A stretch of DNA of 64,000 nucleotides from Microbacterium oleivorans (GCF_001644225.1 NZ_LSTV01000005.1:398387-462386); one strand, 5' to 3'. Positions 9,315-17,083 are shown, numbered from the stretch's first letter. Translations and numbers: made by a program. The notes: generated from the sequence alone by a model not told the origin.

Positions 9315-9360
9315 CCACGAGAAGCCCCGGTTCGCCGGGGCTTCCGGCGTTTCGGATGCC
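9308..9360 (+). repeat. direct repeat, left attachment-like site (attL)
   Basis: 53 bp covering the last 7 nt of tRNA-Ser(GCU) and the downstream hairpin are repeated without mismatch at 11632-11684. After one mismatch, six more bases (AGTGTT) also match. This arrangement is typical of site-specific integration at a tRNA 3' end. Confidence 0.85.
9321..9344 (+). terminator. tRNA-Ser(GCU) terminator hairpin
   Basis: A 10-bp perfect stem (GAAGCCCCGG / CCGGGGCTTC) with a TTCG tetraloop lies just after the tRNA. It lies within the direct repeat, so an identical hairpin exists at 11645-11668. Confidence 0.75.
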
Positions 9361-9693
9361 GAGTGTTCTTCATCACGTGCGTTTGCTCTGGCTTTAGACG
9401 TCTTGAGCTCCGACCGGGCCTCGCCATCGCGGATCCACCGCGTCCTCAGGATCCAAATCATTTTGCACGCGAAGGGCCGTGGCCGCTCACCAAGTTGCAG
9501 AGGAAAACGACATCCTGCGCACTAAGCCCAGTGGCGCCAGCCGTTACCTCGGTCCTCCCGGCGTTCCGTCGTCCGCCCGGCGAAACCCGAAGTGCGACTA
9601 TGAGGTGGAACCTCCTTGACAATGAGGGGAACCGCGGCCGGGCCGACTGCGGCCGCGCGCAGCCAAAGGGCCAGCGCAAGCGACTTTATGCCC
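9361..9693. other. non-coding left part of the mini-island
   Basis: This stretch between the attL-like repeat and the ATPase promoter holds no convincing gene. There is a TTGACA at 9616-9621 without a correctly spaced -10 box. A short stretch near 9494-9520 could be read as an IS3 OrfA-like peptide but is too short to support. It may be the scar of deleted island genes. Confidence 0.5.
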
Positions 9694-9699
9694 TACGAT
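9694..9699 (+). promoter_or_regulatory. -10 box of the ATPase-nuclease operon (leaderless)
   Basis: TACGAT lies 6 nt before the ATG at 9706, the same spacing as at many native leaderless genes here. It supports both the start choice and transcription from inside the island. Confidence 0.55.
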
Positions 9700-9705
9700 C
9701 GGCTC

Positions 9706-11073
9706 ATGGCCGCAGCGAGAATTACCGAACTCCGCATTGGCGAATTCAAGTCCTACCGAGACGCGACGCTCCCGCTTGGCGGGACCACGCTGCTAATCGG
9801 ACGGAACAGCTCTGGGAAGTCGAACGCGCTTGACGGCCTCGAGGTGCTGGCCAGGCTCGCCGAAGGTGATGACCTCGTCGACGCCTTGGATGGGCGACGA
9901 CGAGAGAGCGGTGCTGTGCGCGGCGGATCGCATGGATGCGCACCGCACGGGATGAATCGCTTTCGGCTCGGGTGCGAAGTCAAGACTGATACGGACTCGT
10001 TTGAGTACGAGGTGCAAATAGAGGTGGAACCGGAGTTGCGCATCGTGCGCGAGCGTCTGGTCGGGCCAGGCATCGCTGTGAAGAGTGGTTCGATCACCCG
10101 CGGAGTCATCTTCGAGACCCGCCCTGCCGGTGAGCCGGGTATGGGGATAGACGTCGAGATCCACAACGGTCAGAGAGGGCCGAACAGTGTTTCCAGGTTC
10201 CGTGACAACCGCTTGATCCTTACTCAGATTGCTTTGGCAGTCGGCGGCGCAAACCGCGCCGAAAAGTCGGTGCTTACCGCAGTCGATACGGTGCTCGGCG
10301 CGTTGCGCGGCGTTTTCCACTTCGACCCCGTCCCCCATTTGATGCGCAGCTATGTGCAGGAGCGAGACATCGAACTGCGCCGCACCGGTCAGAATCTCTC
10401 GGCTGCCCTGGCCAATCTCCGCGAGGTCGATGCAGAAGCGTTTGCGCGAATCGAAGACTTGGCCCGTACGGTCGCGGACGAATCAATAGCGGGTATCGGA
10501 TTCGTCGGGACTGACCTCGGGGATGTCATGCTTGCGCTTCAAGAAGATCGGGGTGAATCTAAAAATCTGCGCGAGATCACCCCGGCCAGGGAAATGAGCG
10601 ATGGACTACTGCGACTCATCGGAATCGCCACCGCTCTTCTATCCGCTCAGACCGGCTTGGACATCGATACCCTGGTCCCGTCGATTCAGCCTGATGGGAC
10701 TGGCGAGGTCAAGAGCGGTGTGCTCGTCGTCCTCGAAGAACTCGAGAACGGCCTCCACCCCTCACAGGCCGATCGGATACTCGCGCTTGTGCGCGACAGC
10801 AGTGATGGCGCGGAAACGAGCGTTCTCGCTACTACCCACAGCCCCTCCCTGCTCGATGCGGCGGAGGGTAAATTGAACGAGCACATCATTGTCTGTCACC
10901 GCGATTTCACCACTGGACACAGTCTCCTGACGCCGATCATCGATCTTCCGGGCTACGCGAAGGCGCTCGCGGAGGGTAGCCTCGGCGCCGCGCTCACCGC
11001 TGGCAAGTTGGGTGGGTCTTTGTCGGAAGAGGAAGACTTTAGTGAGTTCCGCCGGTTGCTGGGTATCGCTTGA
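9706..11073 (+). CDS. AAA/ABC-type ATPase, OLD-like (defence-type)
   Basis: A 455-residue ATPase of the AAA_15/AAA_21 (OLD/SMC-like) group. Walker A is GRNSSGKSN (residues 32-40), right after the family opening FKSYRDATLPLGGTTLLIG. Walker B is VLVVLEELENGLHP (from about 339), and the switch histidine is in ATTHSPS (H378). The roughly 300-residue insertion between Walker A and B is large, as in OLD proteins, but there is no TOPRIM domain at the C-terminus. The nuclease is instead a separate gene overlapping by 1 base (TGATG). The ATG at 9706 is chosen because the family fold starts there and a -10 box sits 6 nt upstream. It is probably the sensor or regulator of a two-gene anti-phage module (inference). 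Confidence 0.85.
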   Translation: MAAARITELRIGEFKSYRDATLPLGGTTLLIGRNSSGKSNALDGLEVLARLAEGDDLVDALDGRRRESGAVRGGSHGCAPHGMNRFRLGCEVKTDTDSFEYEVQIEVEPELRIVRERLVGPGIAVKSGSITRGVIFETRPAGEPGMGIDVEIHNGQRGPNSVSRFRDNRLILTQIALAVGGANRAEKSVLTAVDTVLGALRGVFHFDPVPHLMRSYVQERDIELRRTGQNLSAALANLREVDAEAFARIEDLARTVADESIAGIGFVGTDLGDVMLALQEDRGESKNLREITPAREMSDGLLRLIGIATALLSAQTGLDIDTLVPSIQPDGTGEVKSGVLVVLEELENGLHPSQADRILALVRDSSDGAETSVLATTHSPSLLDAAEGKLNEHIIVCHRDFTTGHSLLTPIIDLPGYAKALAEGSLGAALTAGKLGGSLSEEEDFSEFRRLLGIA

Positions 11074-11537
11074 TGGGCGCGATCACCTTCATCGACACGT
11101 CCATCCTTTGCAACCTCGTTCCAGTACCTGGTTTCGATCAACATAGGGACGAAGTCGTCCGCGAGATGGGAGAGCGGCTCAACTCAGGTGAGCGGTTCAT
11201 TCTCCCCATCACTGCGGTGGTGGAGACGGGTAATCACATCGCGCAACTCAAGTCCGGCCATGATCGCCTGACCGCGGCTCAGAAATTCGACGCAGTGCTG
11301 AGGACTGTCTGCGCGGGGCAAGCTCCGTGGATATTGCACGATGTCGCTTGGGACAAGGCTTTCCTCGAACAATTGCTGAACGGCGCGGACACGTCGACGA
11401 GCTATGTTGAGCATGCGCAGGCGCGTCTCGGTGCGGGAGATCTCTGCATCCTGACCGAAAGGCAAGCGTATTCGAACCGATCGCGTATACGTGCAGGTGT
11501 CTGGACGCTGGACGAAGCCCTATCCGCGCACGCCTGA
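11073..11537 (+). CDS. PIN-domain nuclease, partner of the OLD-like ATPase
   Basis: A 154-residue protein with the PIN-fold acid pattern. D8 is in FIDTSILCNLV, E51 in PITAVVETGNHI, D123 in LGAGDLCILTE, and a final VWTLDEAL (T145, D147) matches the last PIN motif. PIN domains are metal-dependent ribonucleases, often toxins or effectors. The ATG overlaps the ATPase stop (TGATG), so the two are translated together; a TTG one codon earlier is an alternative. No antitoxin-like gene is adjacent, so the ATPase is the likely controller. The assignment comes from motif spacing, not a search. Confidence 0.75.
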   Translation: MGAITFIDTSILCNLVPVPGFDQHRDEVVREMGERLNSGERFILPITAVVETGNHIAQLKSGHDRLTAAQKFDAVLRTVCAGQAPWILHDVAWDKAFLEQLLNGADTSTSYVEHAQARLGAGDLCILTERQAYSNRSRIRAGVWTLDEALSAHA

Positions 11538-11631
11538 CTGACGAGTCGGCAGGAGCGTCTGCGGGACCATTTCCGAGCACTGGCGGCTGTGATCGCGCCG
11601 TTCGGGTTGCTGCAGGAGGCGACACCGCCAT

Positions 11632-11684
11632 GTCTCCGCCACGAGAAGCCCCGGTTCGCCGGGGCTTCCGGCGTTTCGGATGCC
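11632..11684 (+). repeat. direct repeat, right attachment-like site (attR)
   Basis: A perfect 53-bp copy of 9308-9360, including seven nucleotides of the tRNA-Ser 3' end and the terminator hairpin. Normal GC-rich chromosome resumes after it. Confidence 0.85.
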
Positions 11685-11736
11685 CAGTGTTACCACCCGA
11701 TTTGCACGGCCGTCGCGCGCCCCGCATCGTCGGGGG

Positions 11737-12927
11737 ATGAGCGTCATCCCCCCGATCGGATCCCACCCGTTCGACCGGATCGATCGGTCGCGGTTCGATC
11801 GTCCCGAGAGCCGCAAGTGGAGCCTGCACCCGGGGTCCGTCGGCGCGTGGGTGGCCGAGATGGACTTCGGCATCGCGCCGCCGGTCTCGGAGGCGTTGCA
11901 GCGAGCGGTGACCGACGGCATCCTCGGCTATCTGTCCCCGCCGCTCGCGGCCGAACTCGGGCACGCGACGGCGGACTGGATGCGGACGGAATACGGGTGG
12001 CAGGTCGACCCCGAGCGGGTTCACCCGGTGTCGGACGTCATGGCCGCCCTCGGCGTCGCGATCACCGAGTACGCGCCGGCGGGGTCGGCGGTCATCGTGC
12101 CCACCCCCGCGTACATGCCCTTCCTCACCTACCTGCCGACCATCGGACACCCCGTCGTGGAGGTATCCGGTGTCGTGGTGGACGGCCGCTGGCAGCACGA
12201 CCTCGACGGCATCGATGCGGCGTTCGCCGCCGGGGCGCGGACGCTCGTGCTGTGCAACCCGCACAACCCGACCGGCACCGTTCTGACCCGCGAACAGCTG
12301 ACCGCGCTCGCCGAGGTCGTCGAACGGCACGGCGGCCGGGTGTTCGCCGACGAGATCCACGCGCCGCTGCGCTACGAGAGCGCACCCCACGTGCCGTACG
12401 CGTCGCTGTCCGAGGCGACGGCGGCCCACACGATCACCGGCACGAGCGCGTCGAAGGCGTGGAACCTCGCCGGGGTGAAGACCGCGCAGCTCATCACCTC
12501 GAATGACGCCGACCAGGCCGCGTACCGCCGCTTCGGGTTCGCGGTGCAGCACGGTGCGGCGACCGTTGGCGTCGTCGCGGCGATCGCCGCCTACCGCGAG
12601 GGGCGGCCGTGGCTCGACGACGTGATCGCGTACCTGGATGCCGAGCGGCACGAGCTCGGGCGACTGCTCGCCGAGCACCTCCCCGCCGCGCGGTACACCC
12701 CGCCGCAGGCGACCTACATCGGGTGGATCGACGCGTCCGGCCTCCAGCTGCCGACATCGCCGGCGACCTTCTTCCGCGAGGACGCGGGAGTCGTCCTCAC
12801 CGACGGCGCATTGCTCGGCCGTGGCTACGAGGACTTCGTCCGCATCGTGTTCGCGACGCCGCGCCCGGTCCTGCGCGACGCCGTCCACGCGATGGGGGAT
12901 GCCGCCCGCCGCGTCGCGGGCGCCTGA
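11737..12927 (+). CDS. MalY/PatB-type aminotransferase (C-S beta-lyase)
   Basis: A 396-residue PLP enzyme of the class I/II aminotransferase fold, most like PatB/MalY cystathionine beta-lyases, which release homocysteine or thiols from C-S compounds. WVAEMDFGIAPPV is the PatB-family N-terminal signature. LCNPHNPTG and FADEIHAPL are PLP-site motifs, and the Schiff-base lysine lies in GTSASKAWNLAG. The start at ATG 11737 fits the family. The gene begins 52 bp after the right repeat of the mini-island, so it was probably the original neighbour of tRNA-Ser(GCU). Confidence 0.9.
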   Translation: MSVIPPIGSHPFDRIDRSRFDRPESRKWSLHPGSVGAWVAEMDFGIAPPVSEALQRAVTDGILGYLSPPLAAELGHATADWMRTEYGWQVDPERVHPVSDVMAALGVAITEYAPAGSAVIVPTPAYMPFLTYLPTIGHPVVEVSGVVVDGRWQHDLDGIDAAFAAGARTLVLCNPHNPTGTVLTREQLTALAEVVERHGGRVFADEIHAPLRYESAPHVPYASLSEATAAHTITGTSASKAWNLAGVKTAQLITSNDADQAAYRRFGFAVQHGAATVGVVAAIAAYREGRPWLDDVIAYLDAERHELGRLLAEHLPAARYTPPQATYIGWIDASGLQLPTSPATFFREDAGVVLTDGALLGRGYEDFVRIVFATPRPVLRDAVHAMGDAARRVAGA

Positions 12928-12951
12928 TCGCCGGCTCTCAGAGACCGGCGA
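12928..12951. terminator. bidirectional terminator hairpin
   Basis: TCGCCGG (12928-12934) pairs with CCGGCGA (12945-12951) between convergent genes. The right arm overlaps the last codons of the minus-strand gene. Confidence 0.55.
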
Positions 12952-13255
12952 CCTGCTCCTCTTCGTCGGGCTCCGGCACGATGCGGAGTCCGCCGGGGGA
13001 GTTCGCGGTGGCCATGAGGCTCTCGATCCACGCGGGATTCAGCGGACCGCTGGAACGGCTCTGGTAGCGCACGTCCCAACTGGTGGACACGCCCACCCAG
13101 CGCGAGACGCGGCCGCTTCCGAGGCTCGGGTCGACCGTCCAGGTGAGGATGAACGGCTCGCGACGCCGCAGTTTCGTCACCATCACGACTTCGAGGTGAG
13201 CGAGGAGGCGGTCATCGAGCGTGACCGTCTCGGAGCCGAATGCCAAACGTCCCAT
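12938..13255 (-). CDS. DUF7882 family small protein (paralogue 1)
   Basis: A 105-residue protein of a Microbacteriaceae family often labelled ATP-dependent DNA ligase in databases. It has no ligase motif and is far too short to be one. The family core is LDDRLLAHLEVVMVTKLRRR, then a Trp-rich beta segment and NPAWIESLMATANSPGGL. It is one of five paralogues in this window and one of the more divergent ones. A -10 box TAAGCT (minus, 13268-13263) sits 7 nt before the ATG, and a palindrome shared with the divergent TetR gene overlaps it. Function unknown. Confidence 0.85.
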   Translation of the reverse strand: MGRLAFGSETVTLDDRLLAHLEVVMVTKLRRREPFILTWTVDPSLGSGRVSRWVGVSTSWDVRYQSRSSGPLNPAWIESLMATANSPGGLRIVPEPDEEEQVAGL

Positions 13256-13263
13256 CAGCGCAA

Positions 13264-13278
13264 GCTTACGCTGTAAGC
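13264..13278. promoter_or_regulatory. candidate TetR operator (GCTTAC-GCT-GTAAGC)
   Basis: A perfect 6-bp inverted repeat with a 3-nt spacer in the divergent intergenic region. It overlaps the -10 box of the DUF7882 gene and lies about 47 nt before the TetR start. Inferred to be bound by the adjacent TetR protein. Confidence 0.5.
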
Positions 13279-13324
13279 ATGCGGATCCGCCGAGAAAGGG
13301 GGAGGATCGGCGTGGAGGCTCCTC

Positions 13325-14026
13325 ATGAGCAGACAGACCGATCGTGCGATGACGCCGCGACTGAGTCGCGCAGGGATCGTCGACGCGGCGCTCGAGCTGG
13401 TCGATCGCTCGGGTCCCGCGGGGCTGTCGATGCGCGCCCTGGGCAATCACCTGGGCGTTGAAGCGATGTCGCTGTACCGCCACGTCCACGGCAAAGAGGA
13501 CCTCCTCGAAGGCGTCGTCGACCTGCTGACGTCGGAGCTCACCGAGGTGATGGAGCGCGAGGCCGAGGAGCATTGGCAGACGTTCCTGCAGAACGTGGCC
13601 CACGCCGTGCGCGAGATCGCGATCACGCATCCGCTCGCCTTCCCCCTCATCGCGACCCGCCACCCCGCCGCGCCGTGGTTGCGCCCGCCGCTGCGCAGCA
13701 TCGAGGCCGTCGACATCCTTCTGCGCGTCCTGCTGGCGCACGGGTTCTCCGACGAGCAGGCCGTCCGTGCCTATCGCGGCTTCAGCAGCTTCCTGCTCGG
13801 TCAGCTGCTCCTCGAGGCCGCCGTCCGCGGTGCCGACGTCGGTGGGGCGGGAGCCGCGTCCGGGACGGGGGAGCCCTCCTTCTCGGGCCAGGGCGAGGAC
13901 GACCTCGACGACGCACCGCAGGTGCGCCGACTACGCCCCCTCCTGAGCGAGGACCACAGCAAGGAGGAGTTCGAGACCGCCCTCGAGGTCCTCCTCGACA
14001 GGCTCGAAGCCGAGCTGTCGCCGTAA
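13325..14026 (+). CDS. TetR-family transcriptional regulator (TetR class C-terminal domain)
   Basis: A 233-residue repressor. The N-terminal HTH is near residues 10-55 (RAGIVDAALELVDRSG, MRALGNHLGVEAMSLYRHV). The C-terminal part (HPAAPWLRPPLRSIEAVDILL) resembles the TetR_C_1 ligand-binding domain of tetracycline-repressor-like proteins. It is divergent from the DUF7882 gene with a palindrome between them, so it probably represses itself and that gene. No efflux pump is adjacent, which is unusual for this subfamily. The ligand is unknown. Confidence 0.88.
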   Translation: MSRQTDRAMTPRLSRAGIVDAALELVDRSGPAGLSMRALGNHLGVEAMSLYRHVHGKEDLLEGVVDLLTSELTEVMEREAEEHWQTFLQNVAHAVREIAITHPLAFPLIATRHPAAPWLRPPLRSIEAVDILLRVLLAHGFSDEQAVRAYRGFSSFLLGQLLLEAAVRGADVGGAGAASGTGEPSFSGQGEDDLDDAPQVRRLRPLLSEDHSKEEFETALEVLLDRLEAELSP

Positions 14027-14132
14027 CGCGCAGATTCTTCCGCCGGGTGCATCCACGGCGGCCCTTCGACGGGAATACACAGTGGTGCCCGACATGTCCG
14101 CCGGGCGCGACTCTTCTCATCGAAGGAGCAGC

Positions 14133-14729
14133 ATGATGAACAAGAAGTTCGGGATCGCCCTCGCCGCCGTCGTCACGGGCGCGCTGGCGCTCACCGCCTC
14201 GCCCGCGTCGGCGCACCAGGCGACGAAGCCCGCCGGCTCCATCGTCGACGTCGCCGTGAACGCCTCCGGCGGCGGCAACCCCGACGGCAACGCGGCCGAC
14301 TACGACATCCTGGTCCAGGCCCTCGTCGCGACCGGGCTCGACGACAGCCTCGCCGACACGGGCTCGACCTACACCGTTTTCGCGCCGAACGATCGGGCCT
14401 TCCTGCGCCTCGTCACGGATCTCACCGGCACGGCGCCGGCATCCGAGGCGGCCGCCCTCGAGGCGATCACGTCGACCTTCACGGCGGATCAGATCAGCGA
14501 CATCCTGCTGTACCACGTGGTCGCGGGCAAGAAGCTGTCGCCGGTCAAGGTGCTCTTCTCGCGCTCGATCGACATGGCGAACGGCGGCACGATCGAGCCC
14601 CGCGGCATCGTCCTGCGCGATGAGACGCCCGAGCTGAAGAACCCCAAGCTCGTGCTCCGCGCGATCAACATCAAGGCCTCCAACGGCGTCATCCACACCA
14701 TCGACCGGGTGCTCGTCCCGGCATCCTGA
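14133..14729 (+). CDS. secreted fasciclin-domain protein
   Basis: A 198-residue exported protein. The signal peptide (MMNKKFGIALAAVV, cleavage after ASA near residue 30) is followed by one FAS1 domain with FAPNDRAFLRLV and the C-terminal H2 motif GVIHTIDRVLVP. Fasciclin domains mediate adhesion or surface contacts. The start was chosen at ATG 14133, just after GAAGGAGC. The next in-frame ATG (14136) is equally possible. It stands alone between a TetR gene and a convergent esterase. Confidence 0.9.
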   Translation: MMNKKFGIALAAVVTGALALTASPASAHQATKPAGSIVDVAVNASGGGNPDGNAADYDILVQALVATGLDDSLADTGSTYTVFAPNDRAFLRLVTDLTGTAPASEAAALEAITSTFTADQISDILLYHVVAGKKLSPVKVLFSRSIDMANGGTIEPRGIVLRDETPELKNPKLVLRAINIKASNGVIHTIDRVLVPAS

Positions 14730-14757
14730 CCACCGACGGTCACCGCCGCGGCGCCCG

Positions 14758-15753
14758 TCAGCGCGAGAGCAGACGCTGCAACCAGCGCAGTCTCGCGCGG
14801 CGGGCGTCGCGGCTGAGGGGGGCATCGGGCGCCAGGGCGTCGAAGGCGTGCGCGCCGCCGGGCCAGACGTGCAGCTCGGCATCGCCGCCGGCCGCCCAGA
14901 TCCGGCGCGCGTAGTCGACGTCCTCGTCGCGGAACGTCTCGGCCGATCCCACCTCGATGAACGTCGGGGGCAGCCCGCCGAGATCGTCGGCGAGAGCGGG
15001 GGAGGCGTAGGTCGGTACGTCGTCGCCCGCGAGCCCGCCGAGGTACGCCGCCCACCCCGTGGCGTTGGCCGTGCGGTCCCACGTGCCCGCACCCGCCATC
15101 TGATGAGCGGATGCCGAGTCGTTGCGGTGATCGAGCATGGGGTAGACGAGCATCTGCCCGAGCAGCGCGGGACCCCGTCGATCCCGGGCCATCAGGGCGG
15201 CGCCGGCCGCGAGTCCGCCGCCGGCGCTGACGCCCTCGAGGATGATGCGATCGCGGTCGAAGCCCAGCTCCCGCGCGTGCTGGAACAGCCAGACGAGGCC
15301 CGCGTAGACGTCGTCGAGCGGGGCCGGGTAGGGGTGCTCGGGCGCGAGGCGGTAATCGACCGACACGATCGCCGCGCCGAGCTCGAGCGCCGGCTCGCCG
15401 AGGGAGGGGAGCACGTCGTAGGGCGTCCCGACCACCATGCCGCCGCCGTGGACGTGGTAGATCACCGGGAGCGCGTCGCCCCCGGGTCGAGGTCTCAGGA
15501 CCACGAGCCGTACCGGTGCGCCGTCGGCGCTGCGGGCGACGTGCTCCTCGGCGTCGAAGCGGCCGCCCAGGGTGTATTCGTCGCGGGTCGGGACGACGGC
15601 GCGCGCGCGGAGCGCCGGGATCTCCGCGGGGGTGAGCGAGACCACGATGTCGTCGGCGGTGTCGAGGGCGGCGCGGACGTCCGGGTCGAACGGGGGCCGC
15701 GCGACGGCGCCGTCGAGGTTCGCTGCGTGGGGGCTCCGTTGCACCGCCGGCAT
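14758..15753 (-). CDS. alpha/beta-hydrolase esterase, HSL family
   Basis: A 331-residue hormone-sensitive-lipase-type esterase. The oxyanion motif HVHGGGMVVG and the nucleophile elbow GVSAGGGLA are present, with later Asp and His (GGAHAFD) completing the triad. Length is normal. AGAAGGG lies right before the ATG. A -10 box TATCCT and the LacI-type palindrome that also precedes the sugar transporter lie just upstream, so the esterase is probably part of the same regulon and may deacetylate the imported sugar (inference). Confidence 0.92.
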   Translation of the reverse strand: MPAVQRSPHAANLDGAVARPPFDPDVRAALDTADDIVVSLTPAEIPALRARAVVPTRDEYTLGGRFDAEEHVARSADGAPVRLVVLRPRPGGDALPVIYHVHGGGMVVGTPYDVLPSLGEPALELGAAIVSVDYRLAPEHPYPAPLDDVYAGLVWLFQHARELGFDRDRIILEGVSAGGGLAAGAALMARDRRGPALLGQMLVYPMLDHRNDSASAHQMAGAGTWDRTANATGWAAYLGGLAGDDVPTYASPALADDLGGLPPTFIEVGSAETFRDEDVDYARRIWAAGGDAELHVWPGGAHAFDALAPDAPLSRDARRARLRWLQRLLSR

Positions 15754-15765
15754 CCCTTCTCCGAA

Positions 15766-15781
15766 GCTAAATCGCGTTAGC
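15766..15781. promoter_or_regulatory. LacI-type operator 1 at the esterase promoter
   Basis: GCTAAATCGCGTTAGC is a 16-bp palindrome with 5-bp arms (GCTAA/TTAGC). On the minus strand it begins 4 nt after a -10 box TATCCT (15791-15786), so it covers the transcription start. The reverse-complement copy occurs at 17012-17027. Confidence 0.8.
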
Positions 15782-15813
15782 TCGGAGGATAGCGGATGAT
15801 GCCGTGGTGCGCG

Positions 15814-16860
15814 TCACGCCTGCCGCGGCGCGCTCACCGACCCCCGGTTGCGCAGGGGCAGGGGGATCCGCTGCACGCCCGTCGCGGCGTCGGCGTCGGG
15901 ATCGAGCAGTGCCTCGACCGACCGCAGGCCCAGCTCGAAGTGCGGGATGGCGAACGTCGTGAGGCCGGGGTGGACCCACCCGGCCAGCTGATGGTCGTCG
16001 AACGAGACGATCGAGAAGTCCTCCGGCACACGCAGTCCCGCCTCGGCGATGGCCTGGTACGCGCCGAAGGCGATGCGGTCGTTGAACGCGATGATCGCCC
16101 CCGACCGCACCCCCGACGAGATGAGATCCGAGGTCGCCTTCCAGCCGTCGACGGGGAGCCAGATCGAGAGCACGCGGCCCGACGCCGGCGCGAGCCCGGC
16201 CCCCGCCAGCTCGTCGAGGATGCCCTCGAGCCGCTCGCGACCGGCGACGGTGTCCCGCGGGACGTCGACGAGTGTCGGCCCCGCCCCGATGAGGTGGACG
16301 TTGCGATGCCCCTGCTCGAGCAGGAGTCGGGCGGCCCGCCGGCCGGCGTCGAGTTCGTCCGGGAGGATCGCCGGCACGTCGGCCGCCCGGTCCTCGGGGA
16401 GGGTGTTCAGCAGCACCACGTTGCGGTGTGCGAGGGCCTTCGGGACGCGACGCTCGCGGGTGAACATCGACGCCATGATGACCCCGTCGACCTGACGGTC
16501 GAGCATCGCGTCGATCAGTCGCCCGCGCTCGGACTCGTCGCCCTCGTACTCGCCGATGAAGAGCAGGTGCCCGTGGCGGCGCGCGCCTTCGAGCGCGCCC
16601 TTGATCATGTCGCCGGCGAGCTGCGAGGTCGCGACGGTGTCGGAGATGAACCCGATCGTGCGGCTCGTGCCGCTGCGCAGGCCCGCGGAGATCATGTTGG
16701 GCCGGTAGCCCAGCTCGGCGGCGACCAGGCGGATGCGCTCCTGCGAGGACTCCGCGATGCGCATCTCGTCGCCGCGCCCCGAGAGGACGAGGGAGGCGGT
16801 CGTCCGCGACATGCCGGCCGCGCGGGCGACGTCGGCGAGCGTCACGCGGTTCTTGCTCAC
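15814..16860 (-). CDS. LacI-family transcriptional regulator
   Basis: A 348-residue repressor. The N-terminal HTH (TLADVARAAGMSRTTASLVL) and hinge helix are followed by a periplasmic-binding-protein-like sensor domain (RTIGFISDTVATSQ, IIAFNDRIAFGAYQAI, SIVSFDDHQLAGW). It lies between two copies of the same 16-bp palindrome, one before the esterase and one before the sugar ABC operon. It is therefore very likely the local repressor, released by the transported sugar. Confidence 0.95.
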   Translation of the reverse strand: MSKNRVTLADVARAAGMSRTTASLVLSGRGDEMRIAESSQERIRLVAAELGYRPNMISAGLRSGTSRTIGFISDTVATSQLAGDMIKGALEGARRHGHLLFIGEYEGDESERGRLIDAMLDRQVDGVIMASMFTRERRVPKALAHRNVVLLNTLPEDRAADVPAILPDELDAGRRAARLLLEQGHRNVHLIGAGPTLVDVPRDTVAGRERLEGILDELAGAGLAPASGRVLSIWLPVDGWKATSDLISSGVRSGAIIAFNDRIAFGAYQAIAEAGLRVPEDFSIVSFDDHQLAGWVHPGLTTFAIPHFELGLRSVEALLDPDADAATGVQRIPLPLRNRGSVSAPRQA

Positions 16861-16975
16861 GGCTTCCTCCTGTCCCGCGATCCTAGTGCGGGGGCGGCCC
16901 GCCGCCGGAGAGCGCGAGGGCGGCGACCGCGACGCATCCGTGGATCACAGCTGCATCACGCGGCGCGGCATCCCA

Positions 16976-17005
16976 TTGACATCCTCTGCTCCGGTGCCGC
17001 AAGAT
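16976..17005 (+). promoter_or_regulatory. promoter of the sugar ABC operon
   Basis: The -35 box TTGACA (16976-16981) is a perfect consensus; the -10 box CAAGAT (17000-17005) follows after 18 nt. The LacI-type operator begins 6 nt after the -10 box, over the expected transcription start. Confidence 0.65.
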
Positions 17006-17011
17006 GACCTT

Positions 17012-17027
17012 GCTAACGCGATTTAGC
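17012..17027. promoter_or_regulatory. LacI-type operator 2 at the sugar ABC promoter
   Basis: GCTAACGCGATTTAGC is the exact reverse complement of the copy at 15766-15781. It lies directly downstream of the -10 box of the binding-protein gene, a classical repressor position. Confidence 0.8.
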
Positions 17028-17083
17028 ACGCAGGCGCTCCCCGCGATCACCCGAACGATGTGGTTCCCCGAAAGGAGACATCG

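Larger units (their letters stand above)
9308..11684. mobile_element. 2.3-kb mini genomic island at tRNA-Ser(GCU), ATPase-nuclease cargo
   Basis: A segment bounded by 53-bp direct repeats that start inside the tRNA-Ser 3' end. It carries two overlapping genes (OLD-like ATPase and PIN nuclease) and about 340 bp of non-coding sequence. Inside the repeats the DNA is visibly less GC-rich, and codons rare in the neighbouring genes (ATA, AAA, CTA, TCT, AAT) are used freely. No integrase or transposase gene is present, so it is either a minimal element mobilised in trans or the remnant of a larger island. Excision and loss of the integrase are inferred. Confidence 0.75.

Noticed and set aside
9494..9520. 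Short stretch reading like an IS3 OrfA peptide (VAEENDILR)
   Set aside because: Only nine residues match a common transposase pattern, there are no terminal inverted repeats and no second reading frame. Chance similarity cannot be excluded.
9308..11684. Prophage remnant
   Set aside because: No phage structural, replication or integrase genes; only the ATPase and nuclease genes are present.
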